Positions 51,024 to 60,123 of a stretch of DNA of 64,000 nucleotides are shown here, piece after piece; the stretch's first letter is position 1; the number at the start of each line of letters is the position of its first letter. Made by a program: the position numbers and the translations under genes. The notes under the pieces were generated by a model, which saw only the letters and a list, made by a program, of their open reading frames with translations, was not told the DNA's origin and ran no database searches. Source of the DNA: Atopobiaceae bacterium (GTDB taxonomy: Bacteria > Actinomycetota > Coriobacteriia > Coriobacteriales > Atopobiaceae). Location: positions 1,822,902-1,886,901 of the forward strand of contig JAKVOB010000001.1 in assembly GCA_022483015.1 (NCBI GenBank), in the 5' to 3' direction.

Positions 51024-53698
51024 AGCTCAGTGACGCTGCCCGAGGCGACCGAGGCGCGGGCAGCGGCGAGCACGTCGTCGATGCCCGAGGGGTCCTTGCC
51101 GCCGGCCTGTGCCATGTTGGGCCTTCCGCCACCACGCCCGCCGACCTTCTCGGCCAGCTGACGCACGAGGTCGCCCGCGCCGAAGCCATGCGCGACCGCG
51201 TCGTCGGTACCCGCAGCGAGCAGGGCCACCTTGCCGTCAGGCGTCGTGGTGGCGAGCACGCAGGCGCAGGCCTTCCCACCGTTGCGGTCGCGGATGGTGT
51301 CCCAGACGTCACGAAGCTGCTTGGCCTCCATGCCATCGAGGCGTGCGATGACGCAGCGATAGCCATCGACGTCGATGGCAGCGGCCATGGCATCGGCGAC
51401 CTTGTTGGCACCAGAGCCCGTGAGGGCGTCTCGGAGGCGATGCTCGCCTTCCTTGAGCTGGCCTTGCAGTGACGTGATGCGCGCAGGCACCTCATCGGCA
51501 CGGCACTTGAGCTCTGCGGCGGCCTCGTCGAGGGCAGCGAGACGACGTCCGACGAAGTCGAGGGCACCCTGGGAGGTCACGGCCTCGATGCGTCGGGCGT
51601 TGGAGCCGACGCTCGACTCGGAGACGATCTTGAACAGGCCGAGCTGCGCGGTGTTGGTGGCATGCATGCCACCGCAGAGCTCGCGCGAGAAGGGCAGCTC
51701 CTCCGCGCCGACGGAGACCACGCGCACGACGTCGCCGTACTTCTCGCCGAACAGCGCCACGGCGCCCGAGGCCTTGGCCTCGTCGATCGGCATCTCGCGG
51801 GTGACCACCGGCTTGGCGGCGATGATCTGCTCGTTCACGATGCGCTCGACGGATGCGAGCTCGTCGGCCGTGACCGCCTCGAAGTGCGTGAAGTCGAAGC
51901 GCAGGCCGTGCTCGTCCACATGCGACCCCGCCTGGTTCACGTGGTCGCCCAGCACGCGCTTCAGGGCCGCGTCGAGCAGGTGGGTGGCCGTGTGGTTGCG
52001 ACGGATGAGGGCACGTCGGGCCACGTCGACCGAGCCGGAGGCGATGTCGCCCACCGAGAGGGTACCTCCCGTGACATGGCACACGTGGCTCACGAGGCCA
52101 CCGGCACGGGTCTGCGTGTCATGCACGGCGACGCCGAACCCGATGCCCTCGAGCTCGCCGGAGTCACCGACCTCCCCGCCCATCTCGGCGTAGAAGGGAG
52201 TCCTCGAGAGGACGACCTCGACGTCGTCGCCCTTCACGACCTGTTGGACGCTTGCGCCGTCCTTGACGAGGGCCAGGACCTCGCAGCCCCCGATGCGGTC
52301 GTAGTCGTAGCCGATGTAGGTGGTGGGGGCGATGGTGTCTGAGAGCGAGACCCATACGTCCGAGAAGGTCCCCCAGACCTCGTCGGTCACCTGCGCGCGG
52401 GCACGAGAGCGCTGCTGCTCCATGAGCCGGCCGAAGCCATCCATGTCGACGGCGTGCCCGGCACGCTCGCAGATCTCACGCGTGAGGTCAACGGGGAAGC
52501 CATAGGTGTCGTGGAGGGCGAAGGCGATGTCGCCAGGCAGCACCGCTCCGGCCTCGAGCGATGCCATGGCATCGTCAAGGTAGGTGCGGCCCGTCTCGAG
52601 CGTGGTCGAGAAGCGCTCCTCCTCGGCCGCGATGATGCCGTCGATCAGAGCCTTGTTGGCCGTGATCTCGGGGTAGACCCCGCCCAGGAGGCGCTCGACC
52701 TCATGGGCGTAGGTGGCCAGGAAGGCCTCGTGGACCCCGAGGATGCGTCCATGGTAGATGGCCCTGCGGAGGAGGCGGCGGAGCACGTAGCCACGCCCCT
52801 CGTTCGAGGGCAGGATGCCGTCGGCGATCATGAAGGTCACGGCACGGGAGTGGTCGGCCATGATGCGCAGGCTCGTGTCGGTGGCATCGGAGGTGCCATA
52901 CGTCGTATGGGTGAGGCGCTCCCCCACGCCGATGAGGCTCTGGAGGATGTCGCCGTCATAGTTGGTCGACTTGTGCTGCATGATGGCACTGATGCGCTCG
53001 AGGCCCATGCCCGTGTCGACGTTGCTGTGCGGCAGGTCGCAGAGGGTCCCGTCCTCCTGACGGTCGAACTGCGTGAAGACCAGGTTCCAGAACTCGAGGA
53101 AGCGGTCGCACTCGCAGCCCGGGGCGCAGTCCGGGCTCCCGCAGCCGACGTCGGCGCCCTGGTCGAAGTAGATCTCGGAGCAGGGGCCGCAGGGACCGGT
53201 GGGGCCGGCGGCCCAGAAGTTGTCCTCCTCGCCCAGGCGGGAGATGTGGTCCTCGTCGACGCCGAGCGAGCGCCAGATGTCGTGGCAGTCATCGTCATCG
53301 GTGAAGATGGTGAAGTAGAGGCGGTCCTTGGGAAGGCCGAGGTTCCTCGTGATGAAGTCGTAGGCCCACTCGCAGGCCTGACGCTTGGAGTAGCCTCCGA
53401 ACGAGAAGTTGCCGAGCATCTCGAAGAACGAGAGGTGCCTGCCGTCGAGGCCGATGGCATCGATGTCATTGGTGCGCAGGCACTTCTGGCACGAGCAGGC
53501 ACCGATCTGGTCCATGGTCTTCGTGCCGAGGAAGTACTGCTTGAACTGGTTCATGCCGGCGTTGGCCAGGAGCAGCGACGGGTCGTCAGGCACGAGCGAG
53601 GAGGACGGGAAGAGCTTGCAGCCCTTGTCCTCGAAGAACGAGAGGAAAGAGTCGCGAATCTGGGCAGTGGTCATGGTGGGGTAGTCGGTCTCGCTCAT
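51020..53698 (-). CDS. alaS: Alanyl-tRNA synthetase
   Basis: 892 residues, full length. Charges tRNA-Ala. The class II core begins IRDSFLSFFEDKGCKLFPSSSLVPDDPSLLLANAGM; motif 2 is near FFEMLGNFSFGGYSKRQA; GMGLERI closes the core. The editing domain has the zinc motif HTATHLL and CGGMHATNTAQLG. The C-terminus is the Gly-rich DHHA1 domain (GGRGGGRPNMAQAGG). AAGGAG precedes the ATG. A Cys-rich insert (CGSPDCAPGCECDRF) is normal for many AlaS. Confidence 0.97.
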   Translation of the reverse strand: MSETDYPTMTTAQIRDSFLSFFEDKGCKLFPSSSLVPDDPSLLLANAGMNQFKQYFLGTKTMDQIGACSCQKCLRTNDIDAIGLDGRHLSFFEMLGNFSFGGYSKRQACEWAYDFITRNLGLPKDRLYFTIFTDDDDCHDIWRSLGVDEDHISRLGEEDNFWAAGPTGPCGPCSEIYFDQGADVGCGSPDCAPGCECDRFLEFWNLVFTQFDRQEDGTLCDLPHSNVDTGMGLERISAIMQHKSTNYDGDILQSLIGVGERLTHTTYGTSDATDTSLRIMADHSRAVTFMIADGILPSNEGRGYVLRRLLRRAIYHGRILGVHEAFLATYAHEVERLLGGVYPEITANKALIDGIIAAEEERFSTTLETGRTYLDDAMASLEAGAVLPGDIAFALHDTYGFPVDLTREICERAGHAVDMDGFGRLMEQQRSRARAQVTDEVWGTFSDVWVSLSDTIAPTTYIGYDYDRIGGCEVLALVKDGASVQQVVKGDDVEVVLSRTPFYAEMGGEVGDSGELEGIGFGVAVHDTQTRAGGLVSHVCHVTGGTLSVGDIASGSVDVARRALIRRNHTATHLLDAALKRVLGDHVNQAGSHVDEHGLRFDFTHFEAVTADELASVERIVNEQIIAAKPVVTREMPIDEAKASGAVALFGEKYGDVVRVVSVGAEELPFSRELCGGMHATNTAQLGLFKIVSESSVGSNARRIEAVTSQGALDFVGRRLAALDEAAAELKCRADEVPARITSLQGQLKEGEHRLRDALTGSGANKVADAMAAAIDVDGYRCVIARLDGMEAKQLRDVWDTIRDRNGGKACACVLATTTPDGKVALLAAGTDDAVAHGFGAGDLVRQLAEKVGGRGGGRPNMAQAGGKDPSGIDDVLAAARASVASGSVTEL

Positions 53699-53754
53699 GG
53701 TTCTCCTTGCTGGGTTTGATGGTCATAGCATCGTGCGCATGCGGTCGTTCGCAT

Positions 53755-53792
53755 CAGGCGCGTGGGAAGGGACGTGACCCGGCCCGCGCCTG
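53755..53792. repeat. Inverted repeat upstream of alaS
   Basis: CAGGCGCG and CGCGCCTG are 8-base arms 22 bases apart between the permease gene and alaS. It may be a weak terminator of the permease transcript; no T-run. Confidence 0.3.
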
Positions 53793-53811
53793 GCGAGGCA
53801 GTGTGATGGCG

Positions 53812-55338
53812 TCAGGTCTGGTCGTGCCCCTCGTCGGAGGGGGCGGTCTTGCCATCGGCATCCGTGGCAGGCCCCGTCGCGGGCCCCGGCTTGACGTCCT
53901 TATGGGCATCCGCAGGCTTGGGGATGTCAGATGGAGGCGGGGTCGCCGCGCCCACCGAGGCCGCCATGGTGTCACCACGCCTGGTCCTGGCCGTGCGCTC
54001 CTCGTCAGCCGCATGCTCCTCCACACGGTCGTGCAGGAGCTCGGCAAGCGTGGGCTTCACACCCTTAGGCCGCTCGGTACGCGCGATCGTGGGACGCTCG
54101 GTCTGCTGCGCCAGGCGCGAGGACTCGAAGAAGTGCGGGTCGTCCAAGGCGTCGAGCGTGGGCGACGGCGCACCGTCAGGATGGTGGTAGGGCGTGGACT
54201 TGAAGAGGGCGCCGTCGTAGCTCACGAGCTGACGACCCGTGCTGCGCTCGAAGTAGTACACGAACACGCCCTTGATGGCAGCCGAGAGGGGTACCGCCAC
54301 GGCCATGCCCAGGGCCCCTCCCAGGCTCGCGCCGATGGTGATCGCCACGAGCGTCATGACGGGATGGACCTTCACGGCCGACTGCATGACCAGCGGCGAG
54401 ATGACGTTGTCGGTCACGTTCTGGGCCACGACGGCGACGACGAGCGTCCAGAAGGCGAGCGCCGGGTTGACGAACAGGGCGATGACCACCGCAAGCGCCG
54501 CGGAGACCCACGGACCGATGACGGGGATGAAGTGCATGATCCCCGTGAGGACGCCCATGAGGCCGGCATAGGGATGGCCGATGAGGGCGAACCCGACGAA
54601 GGAAAGCAGCCCGTTGATGAGCGACGTGATGAGGATGGAGCGCATGTAGCCGCCCATGGACCTGCTCATGACCGCGAAGAGCAAGGTGAGGTCGTGCTCC
54701 TTGTCGGGGCCGGCTATGACGGCGAACTCACGGATGATCGTGGGATAGTCCTTGGCGAGCCAGTAGGCCACCACGAGGCCGAGGAAGCCCATGACGAGGG
54801 TGTTCACGGCGTTCATCACGTTGGGGATGAGACCGCTCGTGATCTGCGAGGCGAAGTCCTGCGCCACCTTGGTGGTGGCCGAGGAGAGCGTCGAGACTAC
54901 GTCGGCCACGTTGGACTGGAGCCCCGCGGTAGAGGCGTCACCATAGTTCGCCCAGAGGTCCGACAGGGCCTGCTGGATCTGCGTGAAGTACCCGGGTATG
55001 TGCTCGATGAGGTTGAGGAGCTGCTCGGTGAAGGCGGGCACGAGCACCACGAGCACGCCGACGGCGATGCCCACCACGACGAGAAGGGCTATGAGGGCCC
55101 CACCTGCCCGACCGACGTGATGGTCTTCCAGCCAGTTGGTGATGGGACTGCACATGAAGCCCACGATGATGCCCACCAGCAGGCATTCCACCGCAGCCCC
55201 CACCATCCCCAGCGCCCCGAGGACGAGGACGAACACGAGGACACCACCGATGAAGGACCAGATACGGACCGCCGTCGCCTTCGAGTCGCGATAGCGGCGC
55301 TCCTCCCCCACGCAGGTGTCAGACTCTTTCTGGATCAT
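53812..55338 (-). CDS. AI-2E-family (DUF20) transporter-like permease
   Basis: 508 residues, about eight membrane segments within 25-370. Family stretches are FMCSPITNWLEDHHVGRAGGALIALLVV, SLINGLLSFVGFALIGHPYAGLMGVLTGIMHFIPVIGPW and PALAFWTLVVAVVAQNVTDNVISPLVM. Members export small molecules or exchange ions; the AI-2 role of TqsA is not general. A cytoplasmic tail of about 135 residues follows, rich in Pro/Ala/Asp. TGGAGG precedes the ATG at 55338. Confidence 0.88.
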   Translation of the reverse strand: MIQKESDTCVGEERRYRDSKATAVRIWSFIGGVLVFVLVLGALGMVGAAVECLLVGIIVGFMCSPITNWLEDHHVGRAGGALIALLVVVGIAVGVLVVLVPAFTEQLLNLIEHIPGYFTQIQQALSDLWANYGDASTAGLQSNVADVVSTLSSATTKVAQDFASQITSGLIPNVMNAVNTLVMGFLGLVVAYWLAKDYPTIIREFAVIAGPDKEHDLTLLFAVMSRSMGGYMRSILITSLINGLLSFVGFALIGHPYAGLMGVLTGIMHFIPVIGPWVSAALAVVIALFVNPALAFWTLVVAVVAQNVTDNVISPLVMQSAVKVHPVMTLVAITIGASLGGALGMAVAVPLSAAIKGVFVYYFERSTGRQLVSYDGALFKSTPYHHPDGAPSPTLDALDDPHFFESSRLAQQTERPTIARTERPKGVKPTLAELLHDRVEEHAADEERTARTRRGDTMAASVGAATPPPSDIPKPADAHKDVKPGPATGPATDADGKTAPSDEGHDQT

Positions 55339-55490
55339 CAGACCTCCAGCCGTTGGCCGCCTGGCCCACGGCATCACCGACATGCGATTAGCCCTGTGAT
55401 TGTACCAGCTTGGGCAGGAGAGGCACGCCGGCGGGCCCGATGGCGGCATGTCACCTCGTCGACCGCGGAACGACGGCCCGAGATGCATGC

Positions 55491-56279
55491 CTAGTCGATG
55501 ATCCCCTCGGGGTCGATCTTCTCCTGGACCTTCTTGAGGGTACGCCGCAGCAGGCGGGAGACCTGCACCTGCGAGATCCCCAGACGGCTCGCGATCTCGA
55601 CCTGGGTGAGGCCCTCGGCGAAGCGCATGCGGATGACCTCCTGCTCGCGCGGGGAGAACTCCTTCACGGCCTGCTCGATGATCATGCGGTCGTCGGAGGT
55701 GGCGAGCGCCTCGTCCTCGGTGGCATAGCGGTCGATGACCGAGGAGGCCTCGTCGTCTCCCGAGCCGCCGCCCTCGAGGGGTACCGACGTATAGGCGCTC
55801 GACGACTCCATGGCCTCGAGCACGTCGTCGACCGAGACGTCGAGAGCCTCGGCGATCTCCTCGACGGAGGGGCTGCGCTGCAGCTCCTTGGTGAGCGAGT
55901 CGGTGGTCTGGTTGACCTTGGCCGAGAGCTCCTGGAGGCGCCGCGGCACACGCACCGACCAGCCCTTGTCGCGGAAGTGGCGCTTGATCTCACCGAGGAT
56001 GGTGGGCGTGGCATAGGTGGTGAACTCGAGCCCGCGAGAGGGGTCGAAGCGGTCGATGGCCTTGATGAGGCCGATCGTGCCGACCTGTATGAGGTCGTCG
56101 AGCGACTCCCCGCGGTTCTTGAACTTGCTGGCGAGGAAGCGCACGAGGTTGAGGTGGCTCACGATGAGCTCCTCGCGGGCGTCCTCGTCGCCCTCCTCCT
56201 TGTACCGGCGGAACTGCTCGCGGGTACGCTCCTTGTCCCAGGCCAGCTTTCCCTTCTTCTGGGAGGTACGACTAGGCAT
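55491..56279 (-). CDS. RNA polymerase sigma factor of the SigB/SigF/SigG type
   Basis: 262 residues. Region 2 is VRFLASKFKNRGESLDDLIQVGTIGLIKAIDRFDPSRGLEFTTYATPTILGEIKRHFRDKGWSVRVPRRLQEL, the hallmark of the B/F/G group. Region 4 ends with LTQVEIASRLGISQVQVSRLLRRTLKKV, the helix-turn-helix for the -35 box. Probably a stress sigma factor. Its start overlaps the end of an RsbW-like gene by eight bases, so the two are co-translated. Confidence 0.93.
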   Translation of the reverse strand: MPSRTSQKKGKLAWDKERTREQFRRYKEEGDEDAREELIVSHLNLVRFLASKFKNRGESLDDLIQVGTIGLIKAIDRFDPSRGLEFTTYATPTILGEIKRHFRDKGWSVRVPRRLQELSAKVNQTTDSLTKELQRSPSVEEIAEALDVSVDDVLEAMESSSAYTSVPLEGGGSGDDEASSVIDRYATEDEALATSDDRMIIEQAVKEFSPREQEVIRMRFAEGLTQVEIASRLGISQVQVSRLLRRTLKKVQEKIDPEGIID

Positions 56280-56658
56280 CAGCGGCAACCCCCGCGCTCT
56301 TGACGAGGGCGAGCTGTGAGCCGTCATCGGTGAGATGGAAGTCGTCGCAGACGGCCGAGAGGATGAGCGTCGCGTACTCGAAGGCGTCGACGTCCTCGTC
56401 GGCGGCAGCCTCCGCCGAGCGGGCGCCCAGCGAGAAGTCCATGCCCATCATGCCCTCACCCACCGTGAACTCGACGTCGCAGGAGGGGGGCTCGGTCGCA
56501 CAGGCGTAGACGAAGCCCTCCTCCGCGGCCATGCGCACGTCCTCGACGTCATCGACGGTCATCCCCGCCACGACGGCGAGGTTCGAGGCCATCATGCGGA
56601 CCGAGCGTGCATAGGCGGGCTCGGCGGGGACGCTGAGCCGGACAGTCTGGGATTGCAT
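56272..56658 (-). CDS. RsbW-like anti-sigma factor (GHKL fold), degenerate ATP site
   Basis: 128 residues directly before the sigma gene. The N-terminal half fits RsbW/SpoIIAB: LSVPAEPAYARSVRMMASNLAVVAGMTVDDVEDVRMAAEEGFVYA, including an N-box-like helix. The usual ATP-lid motifs (DxGxGF and a later G-rich GGRGL) are not seen; the region reads VGEGMMGMDFSLGARSAEAAADEDVDAFEYATLIL. It likely binds the sigma factor, but kinase activity is doubtful. No anti-anti-sigma gene is in the window. Confidence 0.75.
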   Translation of the reverse strand: MQSQTVRLSVPAEPAYARSVRMMASNLAVVAGMTVDDVEDVRMAAEEGFVYACATEPPSCDVEFTVGEGMMGMDFSLGARSAEAAADEDVDAFEYATLILSAVCDDFHLTDDGSQLALVKSAGVAADA

Positions 56659-56673
56659 TCGATGTGCTCCTTG

Positions 56674-57273
56674 CTAGTGCTTGTCTTGGGCAGATGCGTC
56701 GTCGGTCGAGGGGTCGGTGGCGGGGACGGCCTGGCCCTGCTCGTCGGAAGCAGGCGCCTTGGGGGCACCTGCCGGATAGGTGAAGTAGCCCTCGTCTCCC
56801 TCGACCTGGCTGGCCGGCAGGGACTCGTCGACGGGCTCCTCGGCACCCTCGAGCTTGGCCTGCTGCTTGGGCTCCTGACCCGAGAGCTTGGAGACCACGC
56901 CGTTCGCGGCGGTGGCCACGTGCCCGGCGACGTTGCTCACGGCATCGGCCACGTTGGCGCCCGTGCCGGTGACCGTCGAGACGTCGGCCAGGATCTCGTC
57001 GACCTGCATGAGGTCGAGCGAGGCGGCATCGATCGTGGTCTGGGCCTTCTTGAGCAGGGGCTCGAGCTCCTTGGACGCGGGGCCGAGCTCGTCCATGACG
57101 CCGTCGAGCTTGGTGATGGAGGGCTGGAGGTTGTCCATGGCCTCGGTGGCCTGCTTGGAGAGGTCGTCGACGGCCTTCCTGGTCTTACGCAGGGTGAGTG
57201 CGATCTCAACGACTGCCCAGACGCCCGCGATGACGAGCACGATGAGTGCGATGTCGAGCGGTCCCAGTTCCAT
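56674..57273 (-). CDS. DUF948-like membrane-anchored protein
   Basis: 199 residues. One N-terminal membrane segment (about 7-26, IALIVLVIAGVWAVVEIAL), a long amphipathic coiled region (28-120) of the DUF948 type (KAVDDLSKQATEAMDNLQPSITKLDGVMDELGPASKELEPLL), then an acidic Pro-rich tail. Function is unknown; related proteins are called general stress proteins. It lies just upstream of the RsbW-like and sigma genes and may share their transcript. Confidence 0.72.
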   Translation of the reverse strand: MELGPLDIALIVLVIAGVWAVVEIALTLRKTRKAVDDLSKQATEAMDNLQPSITKLDGVMDELGPASKELEPLLKKAQTTIDAASLDLMQVDEILADVSTVTGTGANVADAVSNVAGHVATAANGVVSKLSGQEPKQQAKLEGAEEPVDESLPASQVEGDEGYFTYPAGAPKAPASDEQGQAVPATDPSTDDASAQDKH

Positions 57274-57338
57274 GGTGTCTCCTTATGGTGTCCCGCAGCC
57301 CACGCCGAGGCGGGAGCGCATACCTTGTCTGCGTCATT

Positions 57339-58695
57339 CTACCCGTTCGCAGGAGAACCATCCTGCTCGGATGTGGGAGCCGGCGTGCCATCGGCACCCA
57401 TGGCCTCGGCACGGTCACGCGCCGTGGCCTCGACGCGCCAGGCCTCCCAGCCTCGAGGCCCAGGCTGGTAGAACGCACCCCGCTCGAGGCCGTCGGGAAG
57501 GTACTGCTGCGGCACCCAGCCAGACGGGTAGTTGTGCGGGTAGAGGTACGGACCATAGTCGTCGGAGCCGGGACGGTGACGGTCACGCAGGTGGTTGGGT
57601 ACCTCGCGGCGCGGACCGCTCCGCACCTCGGCGAGCGCGGCGTCGATACCGGACTCCGCGGCGTTCGACTTGGGCGCGAGCGCCAGGTAGACCACGGCCT
57701 GGGCCAGGTTGATGCGGCACTCGGGATAGCCGATGACCTCGGTCGCCTTGAAGGCGGCCTCTGCCACGAGGAGGGCCTGGGGGTCGGCGTTGCCGATGTC
57801 CTCCGAGGCACAGATGAAGATGCGCCTCGCGATGAACTTGGGATCCTCGCCGGCGTCGATCATGCGCGCCAACCAATAGAGGGCGGCATCCGGGTCGCTG
57901 CCCCGCATGGACTTGATGAAGGCCGAGATGATGTCGTAGTGCATGTCGCCGGACTTGTCGTACGCCAGCCCGTGGCGGGGGTTCGCCTCGGTGACGAGTG
58001 CGGACGTGATGTGCCTGTCGTCCGCGAGCTGGCTCGCGAGCTCGAGGGTGGTGAGGGCCGCACGGCCGTCGCCACCGGCCAGGGTGACGATCTCTGACAG
58101 GGCGTCGTCGTCCAGGGTGTAGGTGCCAGCCAGCCCGTGCTCGCTCGTGAGCGCGTTGGTCACGAGGGTGGCGAGGTCGTCATCGCCCAGGGCCGTGAGC
58201 TCGACCACGCGGGAGCGCGAGAGCAGGGCGGAGTTGACCTCGAAGTAGGGGTTCTCGGTGGTGGCACCCACCAGGACCACGATACGGTCCTCTACGGCAT
58301 GGAGGCAGCGCGTCCTGCTGGCTGCGGTTGAAGCGGTGGATCTCGTCGACGAACAGGATGGTGCGCCGCCCTCCCACGAGGAGGCGCTGCTCGGCAGCAT
58401 CGACCTCGCGGCGGAGGTCCTTGACGGTGCCGGTGACGGCCGAGACCTCCACGAACTCGGCATGGGTGGTGTTGGCGATGATGCGCGCCAGGGTGGTCTT
58501 GCCGGTGCCGGCCGGCCCGTAGAGGATGACCGACGAGAGCACGTCGTGCTCGATGGCGTTGCGCAGCCACGAGCCCTCGCCCACCGCCGCCTCCTGCCCC
58601 ACGAAGCCCTCGAGGGTCTGGGGACGCATGCGCACCGCGAGCGGGGCGTTGGCGTTGCGCTTGTAGCGCTCGATGTCAGAGAAGAGTGTGTCCAT
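57339..58695 (-). CDS. rarA: Replication-associated recombination protein RarA/MgsA, frame broken by one extra base
   Basis: AAA+ ATPase acting at stalled replication forks. The first part (58695 to about 58306) has RMRPQTLEGFVGQEA, Walker A YGPAGTGKTTLARI and Walker B ILFVDEIHRFNRSQQDAL. The frame is then lost and resumes one base over at HAVEDRIVVLVGATTENPYFEVNSALLSRSRV and continues through MLHYDI-like DMHYDIISAFIKSMRGSDPDAALYWLARMI to the end. Removing one G from GG at 58304-58305 gives an intact 451-residue protein. Either a sequence error or a true recent mutation. Confidence 0.92.
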
Positions 58696-58956
58696 GTGCC
58701 CGATTGTAACGCGAGGCGCGATGCCACGGACGGCGCAGCGGCCGCAGTCGGATCCGTCGTGCGACGCGTGCGCCGCGCCGCGTTGCCAGCGCCTATCGGC
58801 CCGAGGCGGCAGGCACGGGTCTGGGTCCCGGCTGCCCTCCCCTGCCGTCCGACCACGATTCCCTGCTCCCCACCGAGAAGAACGTCCCGCACGGGCCTCT
58901 TGGGGGAATGAGCATGGCAGGCACCCACGCCAGGGCGCCACGACCGAGGAGGTCCC

Positions 58957-60021
58957 ATGGTTACCGACGCGCCACATGGCTCGAAGCAGCATCTCCTGAG
59001 GAAGTCAGGTCCCCTGCTCGACTCGCTGGGCCACCTCCGCGAGGCAGGCTATGCCCTGCGACCGCCCTTCACCTACAGCCACGCCCGCATCACCGCCGCA
59101 CCATGGCGCATCAAGGACTGGGACTACTACCTCGTGAACGACGATGACTATGCCGTCGCCCTGACCTTCTCGGACATGGGCTACGTGGGACTCGTCTCGG
59201 CCTCGGTCATCGACTTCGCCGCCGGCACCTCTCGTACGACGAGCGACATGGTGCCCCTGCCCATGGGGCGCATGGGCGTACCCGCGAGCTCGGACGAGGG
59301 CGACATCGAATGGTCCAGCAGGCGCAGCCGCGTGAGCTGGCGGCACACCCCGGCAGGACGGCGCCTCTCGTTCTTCATGGCGGACTTCGACGATGGCGAG
59401 GACCTCGAGGTAGAGGTGCTTCTCGACCAGGAGCCTCGCGACTCCATGGTGATCTGCACCCCCTGGGATGACGACGCGGCCGCCTTCTATTACAACCGCA
59501 AGGTCATCGGCATGCGGGCGCGCGGCGGCTTCAGGCGCGGGGCCCTCTTCCACGAGTTCGCGGACCCCGGCTCGTTCGGGCTGCTCGACTGGGGCCGTGG
59601 GGTGTGGACCTATGACAACACCTGGTACTGGGCTGCCGCACAGGGTCTGCAGGCCGGTCACGTGGTGGGCCTCAACCTCGGCTACGGGTTCGGTGACACC
59701 TCGGCGGCCAGCGAGAACATGGCCTTCGTCGATGGCATCGCCCACAAGCTGGGCCGGGTCGACCTCGGCATCCCCCGTCAGGCGGACGGGACCTATGACT
59801 ACCTCGCCCCCTGGCACATGACCGACGACGAGGGACGGCTCGACCTGACCTTCTCGCCGGCCATAGACCGGACCGACCTCATCGACGTGGCCAACGCCAT
59901 CGTGAGCGACCAGCACCAGGTCTTTGGCACGCTCGACGGCCAGGTGGTGCTTGACGACGGGAGCACGCTCGACATCGTGGGCCTCCGTGGCTCGGCCGAG
60001 CACATCCACAACAAGTACTAG
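58957..60021 (+). CDS. DUF2804-family protein
   Basis: 354 residues, no signal peptide or membrane segment. DUF2804 features are the opening LLDSLGHLREAGYALRPPFTYSHARITAAPWRIKDWDYYLVND, MGYVGLVSASVIDFAAG, and later FGLLDWGRGVWTYDNTWYWAAAQG and GLNLGYGFGDTSAASENM. The fold resembles tocopherol-cyclase-like beta barrels; function is unknown. GGAGG stands before the ATG at 58957. It is a lone plus-strand gene, divergent from rarA. Confidence 0.87.
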   Translation: MVTDAPHGSKQHLLRKSGPLLDSLGHLREAGYALRPPFTYSHARITAAPWRIKDWDYYLVNDDDYAVALTFSDMGYVGLVSASVIDFAAGTSRTTSDMVPLPMGRMGVPASSDEGDIEWSSRRSRVSWRHTPAGRRLSFFMADFDDGEDLEVEVLLDQEPRDSMVICTPWDDDAAAFYYNRKVIGMRARGGFRRGALFHEFADPGSFGLLDWGRGVWTYDNTWYWAAAQGLQAGHVVGLNLGYGFGDTSAASENMAFVDGIAHKLGRVDLGIPRQADGTYDYLAPWHMTDDEGRLDLTFSPAIDRTDLIDVANAIVSDQHQVFGTLDGQVVLDDGSTLDIVGLRGSAEHIHNKY

Positions 60022-60066
60022 CGGACGCACGCAGCACTCAGCACGCAGCACGGTGGAATCGTAAAG

Positions 60067-60105
60067 AGGGGCCCCGCCGAGAAGCACATCCCGGCGGGGC
60101 CCCTT
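60067..60105. terminator. Strong hairpin between convergent genes
   Basis: AGGGGCCCCGCCG and CGGCGGGGCCCCT are 13-base arms around a 12-base loop, between the DUF2804 gene (plus) and the OPT transporter gene (minus). Confidence 0.85.
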
Positions 60106-60123
60106 GGTCGACCAGACGAAGCC

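Noticed and set aside
53699-53811. A T-box riboswitch ahead of alaS
   Set aside because: There is no GGGTGGNACCGCG-type box or long leader; only a modest inverted repeat is present.
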